From positions 27,021,189-27,085,188 of the forward strand of contig JAJEKV010000001.1 of assembly GCA_021234155.1 (NCBI GenBank): DNA of 64,000 bases. The letters run 5' to 3'. The position numbers and the translations under genes were made by a program. The stretch's first letter is position 1. Each line of letters opens with the position of its first letter. Under the pieces are notes generated by a model. The model was given only the letters and a program-made list of their open reading frames with translations. It was not told where the DNA came from and did not search any database. Shown one piece after another: positions 46,510 through 58,261 of this stretch. Source of the DNA: Isoetes taiwanensis (lineage: Eukaryota > Streptophyta > Lycopodiopsida > Isoetales > Isoetaceae).

Positions 46510-49500
46510 TGGAGACCAAGAGCAAAGCACGACCATAATTCCCAAGAAAATTAACTTGATAGGATCCTCAAACCTCAAAATGGGAAATTTTTTTCTCATT
46601 TTTGGTAGTATATGCTAAGCTAGTACGTTAAGTGAATTAGAACATAAAAGACAAAAATTAGTGAGCCAAAACCTTCGTGTAGTGATATCTCACAACGCTA
46701 GCCAAAGACCAATAATGGAAAGTTCATCTTTGGGTCAAGAACGTAAACGCGGTGAGACTACTGAGCCAAAACACCTTTGAAAGTGATGAATTTTGTGCGC
46801 AATATGGTATCTCAATTCTTTAAGCTAAGAACTAGCTAGATTAGTATGTTACATTACTAAAACATGCTTAGAAAGTATAAAATTTGGCATCAAATTCACC
46901 ATGTTCACGTCAGCCAGAGCAAAATGAAACTTTCTATTATTGGTCCGGGCGCAATATGAGACCAAGGAGGTTAGAAATGCTTTAAATTTAGCCGCGGTAG
47001 TAAGATAATAAGTGTTTTAGGTGACCCAAAAAGGAGTTTGAAATTGACCTAAAATTGCCCATCTATAAATAGACCTAGGACTTCCCCATTTCCACGCTCT
47101 TCCTTAGAAAAAATTGCTCCCTCTCTTGCTATGGGCGATGGCCGCACTTTCTGACTGACGAAATACAAACATGGCTCCTAATTAAGCGTAATCGCCTCGA
47201 AGTTCCCCCGACCGGTTTAATCGCCTACCATGATCCCGCAAACCGATACGTAGAATGCTTCGTGAGCTCTTCTGTGCATGGCCGCCTTCATCGAGTTTAG
47301 GGAGCCAGCCTGCATTTTAACACTCAAAGCTGTAAGGATCCCAGCAGGGTCGATCAAGACGAGGTGCACCTAACGCTAGGGACAGGTCCTCGGCACGAGG
47401 AACCGTGACGCCATGCGTAGTAAATTCTTGAAGAAGTGGAGGAGGAGGAAAGGAAGAAGAAGCGGTGATCAAGATCGGGTGGCCGGAACGTGGAGGGATC
47501 AGAGGCGTACCGACTCGAGCCAATCCATCGAGTTAAACTCGCTTGGGTCTCGAAGTTCTCGACCCAAATTGGCGAAGCAAATTAGCTACAGGATAAAGAA
47601 GCACGGCTTTTAAAGAACAATCATTTGGAGAAGAAGGTAAGAAAAAGAAAAAGAGGGATCTAAGAGGAGGAGGCTAAAGTACCGAGGAGCGTAAGAAGAA
47701 GAAGGGAAGTTCGATGGTGGGCAAAAGAAAATTCGCGGGTTAAACTAATAAAGACCCCCAACCCCTGTCACATCACCGAACGACACCGACTAAAATTTCG
47801 GCCTCCGACGACTAAGATGTGAAGATTCACCCCAACAATCAAGGTGGAAGCTCTTCTAAACCCCACCGATGATGTGCACACCGACTCCGGAAAGCAACTC
47901 GAAAGTAGCGCCAGGCTCCCCACCATACCCGGACACGCGGGACCTAAAACAAAGCACCGCTGCCTGAAGCGTATGTGATAGACCAAGGTTCATCGAAGAA
48001 ATCCAGGAGCACAACGCCTTCATGGCTAAGGGAGGCTTTACAACACATACACAACAATCGTATTAGAACGAAGGTGGACATCCGACTAAGAGCTGCATTA
48101 ATGAAGCCGCCACCACGTACCTAAGCCTCCTAGACCACCGTGCAAGAAGAGAAGCTGTTGAGAGCGAAAAGCCCCAGAGACGCATTTTCGTGAGAAGCTT
48201 CGCCTTTTGATCCTTCGCACCGTCATCAAATTTAGTTCGAGAAGCATCCAAGAGTACAACACGCGAGATGGGTGATCTGGATGAGATGTTGCTAAGATCG
48301 AAGAGGCAATGTAATCGGTAAACTCAGGCAGCATTCGAAGACTCGATACCGCATTACCATGCTAAGAGGGTGTCACTCATGAGGCAAGACATGCATCTTG
48401 CTAACCACATCAAGGGAGAGCGCCAGAAATCCCTTTTTGTAAATAATGGAAAATTTTTGTTAATGTAAAGAGTTTTGAGGAAGTAATATGTGTAACCTTT
48501 GCTTAATTAAGTTGTTATTAAATTCGCTTTTGTTTTAGAAGTTAAAGTGGACACTTTACAAATTGAGGATGTTCACGCCGCTACCAGATCAAAATGAAAA
48601 GTTCATTTATTGTCCGCTAACGCGGTGGAGACTATGCCTCAAAAGTGCTCAAAATGTCTTAAATCGACTAAATATATCAATTCCGCTAACCTGGATGAGT
48701 CCACCAATTAGACCCCTTATATCACCCTAAATTGGACAAGTTTAACCTATTTAGAGCTAATAAATTCCGCGAGACGCCGCCGTGACCTAAAAATGAAAAG
48801 TTCATTATTATCCGCTAACGCTGCGGAGACCTCTCAAGAAAGTCTCCACCATGCCATATCCAAATGACTCCAGCTTGTTGCAATAGGGTTCATTAGCTAA
48901 TCTTTAGCATGCTTTAAACCCTCTAAAAGTAGTTCTAAACTCTCATTTTGGACCTCCTAATTGGTCGAATTGCCCAACCCCAATAAAAATCTCTCAAGCC
49001 ATCCAAAAATTAGGGTTTTTCCTCTCTAAATAACAGTCCCCATTTCATAACTTACAAGTTTGCTCTTGACCTTTAGGGCTTAATCTTTCAAATTCCTCGG
49101 TATGCTTTGCATCCGCTTGATAGTCCTATCTTCCTAGGACCCATGGCAATCACGACTTCAGCGATGGTGGTACACAAGGCTCTCATGTCAGCCGGCCGAC
49201 ATGTCAATGACATTTTCTCGAAGTCTTCCCGGAGGGAGATTGATGTCCAAGCAAATCTTTGCATGCACAAAGATATATGTAGTTTTAGCCGAAATTTCGC
49301 TAGGGTGGTGGTCATTCCCTAGCAGCCTCCCTTGCACTCCGCTATTTTGTTCCCCGCCCATCCCTCGCGAAGCGCCTCCTTGGGTGATGTCCCAACATCG
49401 CCAAGTATATTTGACCGGCAAGTACTGAGGTTGCCAGATTACATGGTCCCCGACAAATGATGTGATCTCGGGCACTTCTCTTATTAATCACGCTTTGGCC

Positions 49501-50790
49501 ATATTCCTTTCCCACCGTCAAAACCCAATGGGGAACCTCTATTCCTCCCATGGAGGTGGACCCCTATAGCATCCTCGCTAATCGTAATCGCATGCTTTTG
49601 GCAAGCACTGCTAGAAGAGCGTGAAGGGAAGACCAGAAGAAGAGGAATCGACGAGGAAAAAGTACACCTGAGCTCAATTCCGCAGGGAAGAATCCACGGC
49701 AAGCGTAAGAGGAGTCAGCCGTACCGAAATGGGAGTCACGTGACACTCGTGAAATGCCCCCACTCGTGTGGCTAGGCATCACGTCTAGCCCCCCATCATC
49801 ATCGGGATTTCCGCGAGGAGTTCCTACTCCTCGGGCCGATATCCAATCTCCCAATGCGTGGAGAGGGAGTTCCGGCTGACGAAGTTATCGCACTAACCGC
49901 GGCAAAGAACTGCATTCTTGGATGACTTCATCAACCGAGTCTCGACTTTCCGCTAGCGAGAGAAGCCACACCATACGAGAGTCGACTTCTATTTCATCCG
50001 CACCTACAAAGCAACATAAGGCAAATTATGGAGGCTCGAACTACCATCCGAGGAGGACGGCGCCATCCAAGAACTGATGGAGATCCGTGGCAAGACCACG
50101 AAAGCATCTTGATGCCGAAGCCTCGACACCATCTCGCCAAGAGGAGCAGGACCGACATCGTACCGAAGTCGACTCGACAATTAGAGACTACCAAGAAATG
50201 GATCGAGGTAGTAGGTCGGCGAATACGAAGGCATAGAGCTTAAGGACAAGCAGTGGAGAATCATCAAGAATACACAATGATGTGTCCCCAAGGTACTACC
50301 TTCCCCGTCACCGGATGGGAGAATAGCAGTAATTAATCGCAAATTCACTGGCTAAGAAGGAGTGTTCATGCTCATTGCACCTCTCTCGGCTTCTAAGGTG
50401 CATGCCTCTAATAGTCGCAAATGTCGCACTATGCCGTTTTAGTTAAGAGAGCTGATGGCGCTTTGACATCTTCGACTTCGCCCTAACACTCCATTGTGGA
50501 AGATTACAGAATCATGGCCTACACCAATCGTTGTGGTGGAAGACAGGATAGATTATGGCTGTCATCAACAACTCTTCGAACTTGGGACTTAGGAACGCCC
50601 AAGTTAAAAAGTTCCTTGAAGATAACCTCGTCCTACCTACGATTTCAAGAACTCTTGATCCCTGAGGTCTTGTATTAAAATATTATATAATATAAGTATA
50701 CTTCTTTTGCACTTTAAATGCTCATTGATGTATCTTATTCCAAGAACTATACCAACAACACATATAATGCAAGAGAACAAATAAAACTAA
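46510..50790 (+). mobile_element. Copy II: long leader between PBS and gag
   Basis: Collinear with 5770-9990. AT-rich blocks at 46560-47090 and 48480-49060 share 'aaatgaaaagttcatt' and 'cgctaacgcggtggagac'-like words. The first ends in a good TATA box 'tctataaatag' (about 47070), the second in a weaker 'tctctaaataac' (about 49022). Broken Arg/Lys/Glu-rich frames follow each block: 47140-48400 and 49140-50640. An AT-rich tail (50670-50780) resembles a 3' UTR. No named domain was found. Confidence 0.5.
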
Positions 50791-51920
50791 CCGCATGCCC
50801 ATGACCCACGAAAAGCCTAGATGCCCGGCTCGTGGAATCCATTAAACGCCGGACCATAGGGGAAGAACGCATCTACCCAGCCACCCCAAGAAGGAGCTCA
50901 GATGAAGCGATTGCGCCATGACCGGAGGAGGAAATGTCGCAGATGAGAACCGGACCTCGAAAGCAGATAAAGGCTCTTAGCGACAAGGAGCGCTTTGGTC
51001 TGTGATGGCGCTGTCCAGCTAATCGGGCACCACCTCAAGACCAAGAAGGACAAGAGGAAGATAAGAGAAGGAGGTCCCCAATACCTCACTAAGCTCGGAT
51101 TCTGACCGACCAAGAAGAGGAAGTGAAGCAAAAGCAGAACCGGCTGGACGATGCATTAATAAGCGGAGACGAGGGACCTCCGATCATCGTAAAAAGGTAG
51201 ACCTCGCGATTAGAAATGGTTTGAAGGCCGTGAAGCTCGAAAGCAATTTCGCCAGAACAAAGCGTCGCATGGAGGCAGAGGGTTTAATTCGGCTGAGATG
51301 AGCGTAGTATGGTAACGCTCTATGGTATGGAAGGACAAGGACAAGGTGGTGGCAACAAACTTAACTGGCGCAAAGACGATTTGGTGGAAGCGCTGGGTAT
51401 TAAGGCCTACCAAGGTGGATGGTTGCGTGTTCGTGAAGTTTGCTAAAGCTTTCTGCCATTATCCCTAAGGGAACATAAGTCCAACATGATGCCAGTCACG
51501 TACTGGCAGCAAGGCAACAAATCAGCCCGTAAATATACAGAGGGAATTCATGCCAACAGGCTTTATGCGCCAAAGTTGATTAAAAGCACGGTTGAGCTTA
51601 TATTGAAGGATTGAATGAGGAGATACGCTAGTTTGTAAGGGCACAAACCCCAAGACAGACGTATGCGTTAACTACAAGCAATAAGCTTGAAGCGGAACTG
51701 GCCTCGCAATCGGAAGGCGAGGTGCTATGATAATGAGGATAAAGGCGCGCAACAGGAGTTATATTCCAGAAAGCAACACCAAGTCCAAATTTAAGTTCCA
51801 TATAGTGGCAACTATGGAAGCAAAGAAGAGAAGAAGCGTGTCCCCAAAGACAAGCAGAGGGGTCAAATTACTCCAAAGCAAGGCCCCTTCTTGCAAGCCA
51901 TGCCCATGACAAGAGACAGA
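50790..51920 (+). pseudogene. Copy II: gag remnant
   Basis: Position between leader and protease, and broken frames rich in Lys, Arg, Glu and Gln, support gag. It is collinear with 10000-10650 in copy I over its first 600 bp or so. A Cys/His-containing piece near 51885-51930 may be what remains of a zinc knuckle, but no clean CCHC spacing can be read. Confidence 0.45.
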
Positions 51921-52149
51921 ATGCATGTGGAAGCAAATTTTGTTTCGATAAGCTTCCAAAATGCCAATATGACATCGAACCGCCTTCGCCGCCAGTCATT
52001 AGCTGAAGTTGGTGGATGGGATGACTCATTCATCGCATCGACTTCCGCTGGTATGTTCCGCCACTATATTCAGTGGTGAGTGTCACATTTTTGCCAGCCA
52101 TAGATACGTAACGCTGCAGAACTGCGATAAGGTAATTTCCACAAGAGGG

Positions 52150-52330
52150 GAAGGCCAAGGCCAAGTCTTCATAGTCCCGATAGACTCGTGAAGTACCACA
52201 ACTTTGCATCCCCAAGAATGGTTGAAATGTTGGAAGTTGAAAACCATTAAAGTCCAAGCCGAGGCCCTAATCTTAGCAAGTGGGGCAAAGAAGGTAAACA
52301 ACGTTTGCATAAGAGGATCAACTCTCACAT
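52150..52330 (+). pseudogene. Copy II: aspartic protease remnant
   Basis: Around 52178 the active-site region reads I-D-S-stop-S-T where active enzymes have D-S-G-S/A-T, so the catalytic-loop Gly codon is now TGA. It continues with a frame change into ASPRMVEMLEV and then a segment equivalent to 'V-VANG'. Retroviral-type aspartic proteases cleave the Gag-Pol polyprotein. The whole domain is missing from copy I. Confidence 0.6.
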
Positions 52331-52779
52331 CGACTCTGCCGTGATTAAATATCTCGATAAAGTATCGCGGGCATTGCGTACAATTTGATCATATAATGGA
52401 GTATCTTGGACCGCCAGGAGCCATCATTGATCGGTGGAAAAGTTTCGCAGCGTGACCTTCACAACGCTCACTCCGCAAGATTATCGATCATGCAAAGAAG
52501 TTATTCCCATCATGCCAAAGGCATGTCATAAATGGCTGCTCGGCGCATCAAGAGCGCAGCAGGTAGCATACATCCTCAAGCTTGAGGACTGAAGAGCCCG
52601 AGTCAAGAAAGCAAAGAAGACAAGATGCTCGCCAGTTGCCCAAGCAAATAGTTGTTGATCACGGAAGTTCCACTTCCATCTCTTTCCGTGATGAGACGAA
52701 GCACCTCCCTCCCATAGGGAGTCGAGTGTGAGATAGCACTAACCGTGAATGAAGTCAATAAGCAAAGGCTCCATACGTA

Positions 52780-53350
52780 ATGACGACGCCAGACGGGACG
52801 GAGCTAAAGAAGGCTAATTGTAGAGTTGCTCCACCTAGGCTTCATTAGACCTAGTGGTTCACCATTTGGGGCAACTTTAATTTTTGTCAAGAAGAAGGGA
52901 TGATGCTTTTGAGGATGTGCATTTAATTATAGGCAAATTTGAACAAGCACACCATCAAGAATGGGCATATCTCTCAGACGGATGACTTGATGGATCACCT
53001 AAGGCAAAAAGTCTTCTCCAAAATCAATTTTAAGGTCGCCATCATCGATCCTAATTAAAGGAAGAAGACATCCACAAAACCTATTTAACGCCAGATAAGT
53101 ATTCATGAGTTCACGATAATGCCTTTGGTTTATCGACGCCCAAAGAACGCTCATGAGGCCTTGCTATGAAATCCATACACCGTGGAAGTTCTTAGACACC
53201 TTCGATAGTATTCTTTGATGACATTTTGGTGTATATGCATCCCTCAAGAACACGCAGACAACACTTAAGGAGAGGGCCGGAGAAGTTGAAGAGGCACCAA
53301 CTAAGTTGTCGGCGCCACCGCGAACGGAGAAGGTGGAATAATTCGGGTCA
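52780..53350 (+). pseudogene. Copy II: reverse transcriptase remnant
   Basis: Readable order: TPDGTELKK, a segment equivalent to 'GFIRPSGSPFGA-LIFVKKKDG' broken by stops (52840-52905), KEEDIHKT at about 53055-53080, and IVFFDDILVYM at about 53207-53240, the catalytic Y/F-x-D-D box with both Asp codons kept. These are the conserved Ty3/gypsy RT blocks. Stops and frameshifts between the blocks show it is dead. Confidence 0.75.
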
Positions 53351-53599
53351 TGTGATCTCAAGAAGGAATCCTCGACTCTGACCTCGCCAAGATTGAAGCA
53401 GTTGATTCAAAGGTCGCGACCGAAGAACGCCCATGAGGTCGGTTTCGCCTAGCGTGGTACCACAAGCGCCAGAAGTTTGTGAAGAACTTTAAAGATAGCG
53501 CCCCGCTAATGCACTTGACGAGGGCGAAAGGTGAAAGATTGGGCGATTATCAAGTACGTTAAGTTTCTCCAAGCTGGTTTGAATTGCTGGAAGGAAGTT

Positions 53600-53970
53600 T
53601 CATTAACCGCCTCGGCCTGACCCCGCCAGACCCGTGAGAAAGATGTTGGTGGCTTACGACGCGAAGTAAGATAGCCATCGGCGCTGCTCATGAAGAGCCA
53701 GTAGTAGCGCATGATTCCGGTGAAGATGAACGACGCACAAACGTGCTACTAAATTCGGATGCACGATCAAGAATCGCTTTGCGCTTGTCGGCATTTCAAG
53801 AATTTGGAGGCACCTATCTCAAGGAAGTTCCACCTGGACACAGACCATCGTGAGCCTCCGCGATATTCACGCAACCACACCTTAACCCGGCGGCAAATAA
53901 GGTGGATGGAGTTCCCATGAGCAATGACTTTGATATAGTCTACGTCGGAAGTCAATGTGGTAGCAGCATG
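53600..53970 (+). pseudogene. Copy II: RNase H remnant
   Basis: A degenerate 'D-A-S--AIG-AL' start near 53655, then RKFHLDTDHR at about 53821-53850, RRQIRWMEFP at about 53890-53920 and 'NVVAA' near 53953 corresponding to 'NVVADALSR'. It sits directly between RT and integrase, as in all Ty3/gypsy elements. Confidence 0.7.
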
Positions 53971-54179
53971 CTCTTTCAAGGCATTCTAACAACTAGAGTG
54001 CATCAGAATGCAATTTCAACGCTTCCAAATAATTTCGAAGAAGATTGAAGAAGCCTTGCCAACGTATGTGGACTTGGCGAAGTATGGGCGTTTTATGTAG
54101 GGAAGCAAGAATAAGGAGAGAGAAACCTTCAAAAATTTTTAAAAAGGAAGGTAATCTCTTCAGACCATAAAGAACAAGC

Positions 54180-55000
54180 CAGCGCGGCCGAATCATCGGG
54201 TAAGAAACATTCTCCACTTATTGACCCACAAATGTTCTTCAATACCGCAATGTAGGATTTATGAAGACATATTTCGTGCGCGCAGCAGCCTATTATTGGC
54301 CAGTGGATGAAGAAGCAAGTAGCCTGCTACATCAAGGAATGTCACGGCGTCACAGCATCGGTTAGCTTTTAACAAAATACTTAATCGCAGTATTGAAACC
54401 ATTAGCGGGTGCCGTAACGCCAAGTGCAGGTCATCAAGATGGACTTCATAACAGGTTTCCAAGGACAAGAAGAGGAAGGATGCTTTTGATGGTAGTGGTC
54501 GCATGTTGTCAAGATGTCACACTTTGTGCCTTGCAGACCAATCGGCTATTATGGCTATGGATAATGGGCTCTTCACCGTTCCCAGCCCCATGGCATGTCG
54601 AGGGAGATCATCTCCGACGCAGATCCGGTTCATGAGCGCCTTTGGCGCACTTTGCAACGACATTCGCATCAAGCTATCCATGAGCATCGCCATCATCATC
54701 CTCGACCTGATGGGTAAACCGTTTTAACTTCATCGTAATTTTGGAGGATATGCCACTTAAACTATGTCCGAAATAAGCAAGGTATGGAAGAATTCTATTC
54801 ACTTTGCGGAGTCGCGATAATAGCACCAAGCGTGAACTTCATCCCAAATGTCACCGCTCACATCAATTACGCTACCAATGCCTAACTCCGCATATCGCGC
54901 CAACCCATGTCAAAAGTAGAGGTTTCGCGAAGAAATGCCAATACATGCAGCAACAGGAAGAAGTTCGAGGATATCTCGCGCTAAGAAGCCGGACAAAGAG
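54180..55000 (+). pseudogene. Copy II: integrase remnant
   Basis: AAAYYWPVDEEA at about 54282-54318 is the N-terminal 'YYWPGM' segment. QVIKMDFITGFQGQEEE at about 54426-54478 begins the catalytic core, followed by VKMSHFVPC at about 54507-54535. HGMSREIISDADP at about 54591-54629 keeps the second catalytic Asp that copy I has lost. A broken 'HHPRPDG' near 54690 corresponds to 'AYHPQTDGQTE'. An 'INYATNA' piece near 54865 corresponds to 'INYGYQP' in copy I. Confidence 0.75.
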
Positions 55001-55329
55001 CATCGCCGACAAGCATCGAATCCGGCCGAGAGTTCCAAGTTGGCTTAATTTAATGATGGCCTAAGATCAAAGTGAAGGAAAAGTAAAGCTCCTCAAGATC
55101 TAAATTGTAAGAAGTTTGCTCCAAGGTGTATCGACCCTTCTATCAGTCAAGAGAGTAGGTAACCAATCCTACAAGCTAGACTTACAAATATTAACCTAAA
55201 GATTCATAAAGTCTTCCACGCGGAGTTTGTTAGAAGAAGTATAACAAATCCGCATGAAGTTCGACACCTAACGCTAGCCAAGTCGACGGTGAGCAAATTG
55301 AAATAGTTCCACTGATTCTTGATAAAGCT

Positions 55330-55480
55330 TCGCTGTCGCTAGACTTAATTTCTCCAATATTTGGTCAAGGGAAACACCTTGCCTGCGGAAGATGCATGGC
55401 AATTAAGAAAGATCTATTAAAGCAAGCATCTACGCTGATGGAGCAAATGGACAAAGAAGGTCATCTCCTCAAGAAATCCA
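55330..55480 (+). pseudogene. Copy II: chromodomain remnant
   Basis: FLQYLVKGNTLPAEDAWQL at about 55351-55407 corresponds to the chromodomain core 'YLVKWK-LP-EDATWE', with the W lost in 'VKG'. It follows integrase as in copy I (12200-12350). Confidence 0.65.
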
Positions 55481-56129
55481 ACAGTAATGTCGTAATCGCG
55501 GTAGATTAACGTCTTGTAAGCAGATCGATCTACCGCATGCAACCTATGCTGGTATGGGTCGAACGCCGGAAGCGTCGATGATGAGACCTCACTACTTGAT
55601 CTCTAGGACGGTGTAACGTCACCGTAGGCATGACCGCTGGGTTCCGCTTCGATGAGTGGAAGGTAGATTAGAAAGTTTACTGCTCCACTAAGTAGACGCA
55701 CCGGTGAAAGGAGGTCATTCAGAATGCATTGATAGAAAAAGCACTTCTGTGTCAATCGATTGACGAATCTATATTGATAGATTAGCCATGCATTCATGTA
55801 GATAGATGTGGGTGGTTCCTCATAAATCAAAATTATTAATTAAAATGGTACTAACGTGAGGTCGACCTCAAGGCCAATAGATGCCCCGAGGGCAAGAGGT
55901 CGAATATAAAGACTGGCAACACAAATTCCCGCCGGAAATGTGCTGTAAGGACGAAGAGCACCTCAAGCATATGGGAACCGCGTAAATTTGGTGGTTGTGA
56001 TAAGTGAACTAATAAGCACTCAGTTTTAATGGAAGTAAGAATGGATAAGTTATTTGATAAATGTAATGATGTAATAGTAAGTAGGAAATATTACCTTAAG
56101 GTAATCCTAGTAATTGCGTGGGCATAATA

Positions 56130-56844
56130 GTAATATATCGATGCACGGCGCTTGATTGCGCTGTAAAGATCCTAAGGACCTTAACGATGTCAGCGATGAT
56201 CATTTCGCGGTGGGAGAATGTGACGCTCCCAAAGACAAGATATACGCCCCAAGACGTGATATCTATCATCTTCTCATGCCGCGCATTAATTTCACCGACC
56301 GACGGTACCGCATCGCCAGAAGTCATTTTGCGTAGCCCTGTGGGCAACTTCTGCAAGGTACGTAGATGATTAATGTGCACATTTACCAACGTAAACATTT
56401 ATCTAGTATTGATTTCCCCATGTACACTCTTTACGCCACCTGGGGCCATTAAAGGCAGAAGCCACACCCAATTATCCCACATGCTTAAAAGCGGATAATC
56501 GAAACCCTAGCCCTACACCCTTTGTCTATTTAGGCAGAGAAACCCTAACTTGCCATTTTCGCCCATAGTGGTTTTTATTGTGCTCATCTTCGGTTTTCCA
56601 TGCGATGTTGATGAACCACTTTCGAGGTGGATATGTGATGATGCTATGTACTAACATGTATGTTTACGCTTCCGCTACTCTAGGTGCAGACCCCGAGGGA
56701 GACGGCAAGGTAATGACCCTCTCACTCTCCCAATCGACTCGCTATTTCAAAAGCGTTGATACGTGGAGGGCCCCAGACGCACAAGTGGAGTCGGTAAGGG
56801 GATGAACTCGCTGTATACCGTGATACCCAGCAGGGGACGTCACA
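56130..56844 (+). repeat. Copy II: 3' LTR with large internal deletion
   Basis: Left part matches 44930-45295 ('gtagccctgtggg', 'ccacacccaattatcccacatgc'). Right part matches 46235-46489 ('gatgttgatgaaccac', 'gaccccgagggaga', 'ggggatgaactc'). About 940 bp of the 5' LTR between them is absent; the junction is near 56580. Ends 'gggacgtcaca' at 56844. Upstream similarity to copy I suggests that the true LTR start may be earlier. Confidence 0.65.
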
Positions 56845-58255
56845 ATATCTACAAGTATTATCAAATGAAAAAACGACAAAAGCAAGGAAGGGAACCACAT
56901 GCCAATAGGAGAGAACGCTGCTGTGTGAAGACGCCGATAATCGGCTAAGTGAAAAACGATACATTATATAGATGGCTCGTCCCTTTCTAGAATCTCGATC
57001 CGATGGCTCCAATTGATTTGCATTTGGAAAGGGACTCGCAATGAACACAACAAAACTTGTCGACTACCAGAGAACTTGTATTTTACAACCCGAGGTGATG
57101 AGAAATTGTAAGGTGTTCGGTAGAATCACGAGCCACATAGCGGGAATGTGAAGAGAATGCCATTGATCGTGGGCACGAGCGACATCATCCAGGACACTTG
57201 TGCTCCTCCTACTTAAGCACCACTGTGACGAGCATAATGAGTATTGTATCTAAAAGGGTCAAGAGTGATAGCTAAAAGACACTGGCTCCACCATAATCGC
57301 TATTTGACAGCTAAAGGGCTTAGAGGATGAGAGCCGAAGAACGGCAAAAGCGGGCCAATGGCGAGGACTATGAAGGTGATAATTTCACCGCTGGAAATCA
57401 AATCTGAAGTAATATATAACAGTAAGTAAGCTTAGCCATGGTAATCGCTGTGGATATAGTGTGGCCACGACTATGTTAGTCCTGTTTGGAATGATGGATA
57501 AATCAAGGGGGTTCACATAGTTTTAGCCGCATTAACATAGGTGTGAGTGACCCAAAAGGGTTTATTTTGATTTTGAACTATACATATACCCTTACCTAGG
57601 GTTTGTGACTCCTCGTAATAATATTTGATGAAATGGGGTTGGAAGATTTAAGCGTATGAAGGAGGTTTTGGCTACCCCGGCGACATTGATATAAGATACC
57701 CCCTATATAGTGCACTCGGGGATAACACGCCAACATGAGGGATAGAAGAAAGTTCAAGACCCACCCAAGCAATAACGCCTCCAAAACCCAAGAAAAGCCA
57801 TGAGAGAAAGAAGAATAAGAGTGGCACAAGTCAAAGAAGAAAAAGAGGTCGTGAGGGATGATGCCTGAAAGTGCCATATCACACACATGATTGGGAAGAA
57901 AAAGGCAAGGCAAGGATGAGGGACTGTGGATGCACCTATCAGATAGGGGTATACACTGGGCAGCGGCCTGCTAAAAACCCCAGATATCGCATTGAATTTT
58001 TTTCAAACCCCTTCCAGCCCATACGCTGCCAAATCGAATCTAAAACCTCAAAAAGCTACCCCTATGAGTATATGTATCAAGCGGCGGGGAAAACAAACCT
58101 CCTTTCAAAATACCTACAATGGCTCAGATCAATTAAACTATGTGAACCCCTGAGGGGCCATGGCTGTAGAGAGGGCAGATCACAGCCAAGGAGGGGAGGG
58201 GCAAGACAAAGGGAGATGGGATATTAAACAGTTGATATAAAAAGGAAATGGGGGG
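56845..58255. other. Unassigned, between copy II and the DIRS-like remnant
   Basis: No recognisable domain. If the DIRS-like remnant continued on the minus strand, its tyrosine recombinase would lie here, but no H-x-x-R or final Tyr motif could be read. The 118-codon plus-strand frame at 57871-58227 has no family resemblance. Confidence 0.35.
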
Positions 58256-58261
58256 AGGAAA

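Larger units (their letters stand above)
44930..56844 (+). mobile_element. Chromodomain-type Ty3/gypsy element, copy II (most complete)
   Basis: About 11.9 kb: 5' LTR, tRNA-Met primer site, 4.3-kb leader, gag, protease, RT, RNase H, integrase, chromodomain, 3' LTR. This domain order, with a chromodomain after integrase, defines a chromovirus. Every domain carries stops or frameshifts, so it is an inactive relic. Copy I at 5650-14853 is its close relative with protease and RT deleted. The unusually long leader is shared by both copies. Confidence 0.8.

Noticed and set aside
57871-58227. 118-codon plus-strand ORF as a gene
   Set aside because: No domain, no start context or splice support, and it lies between two transposon remnants.
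56845-58255. Tyrosine recombinase of the DIRS-like element
   Set aside because: Position would fit, but no R, H-x-x-R or catalytic Tyr motif was readable in any minus frame.
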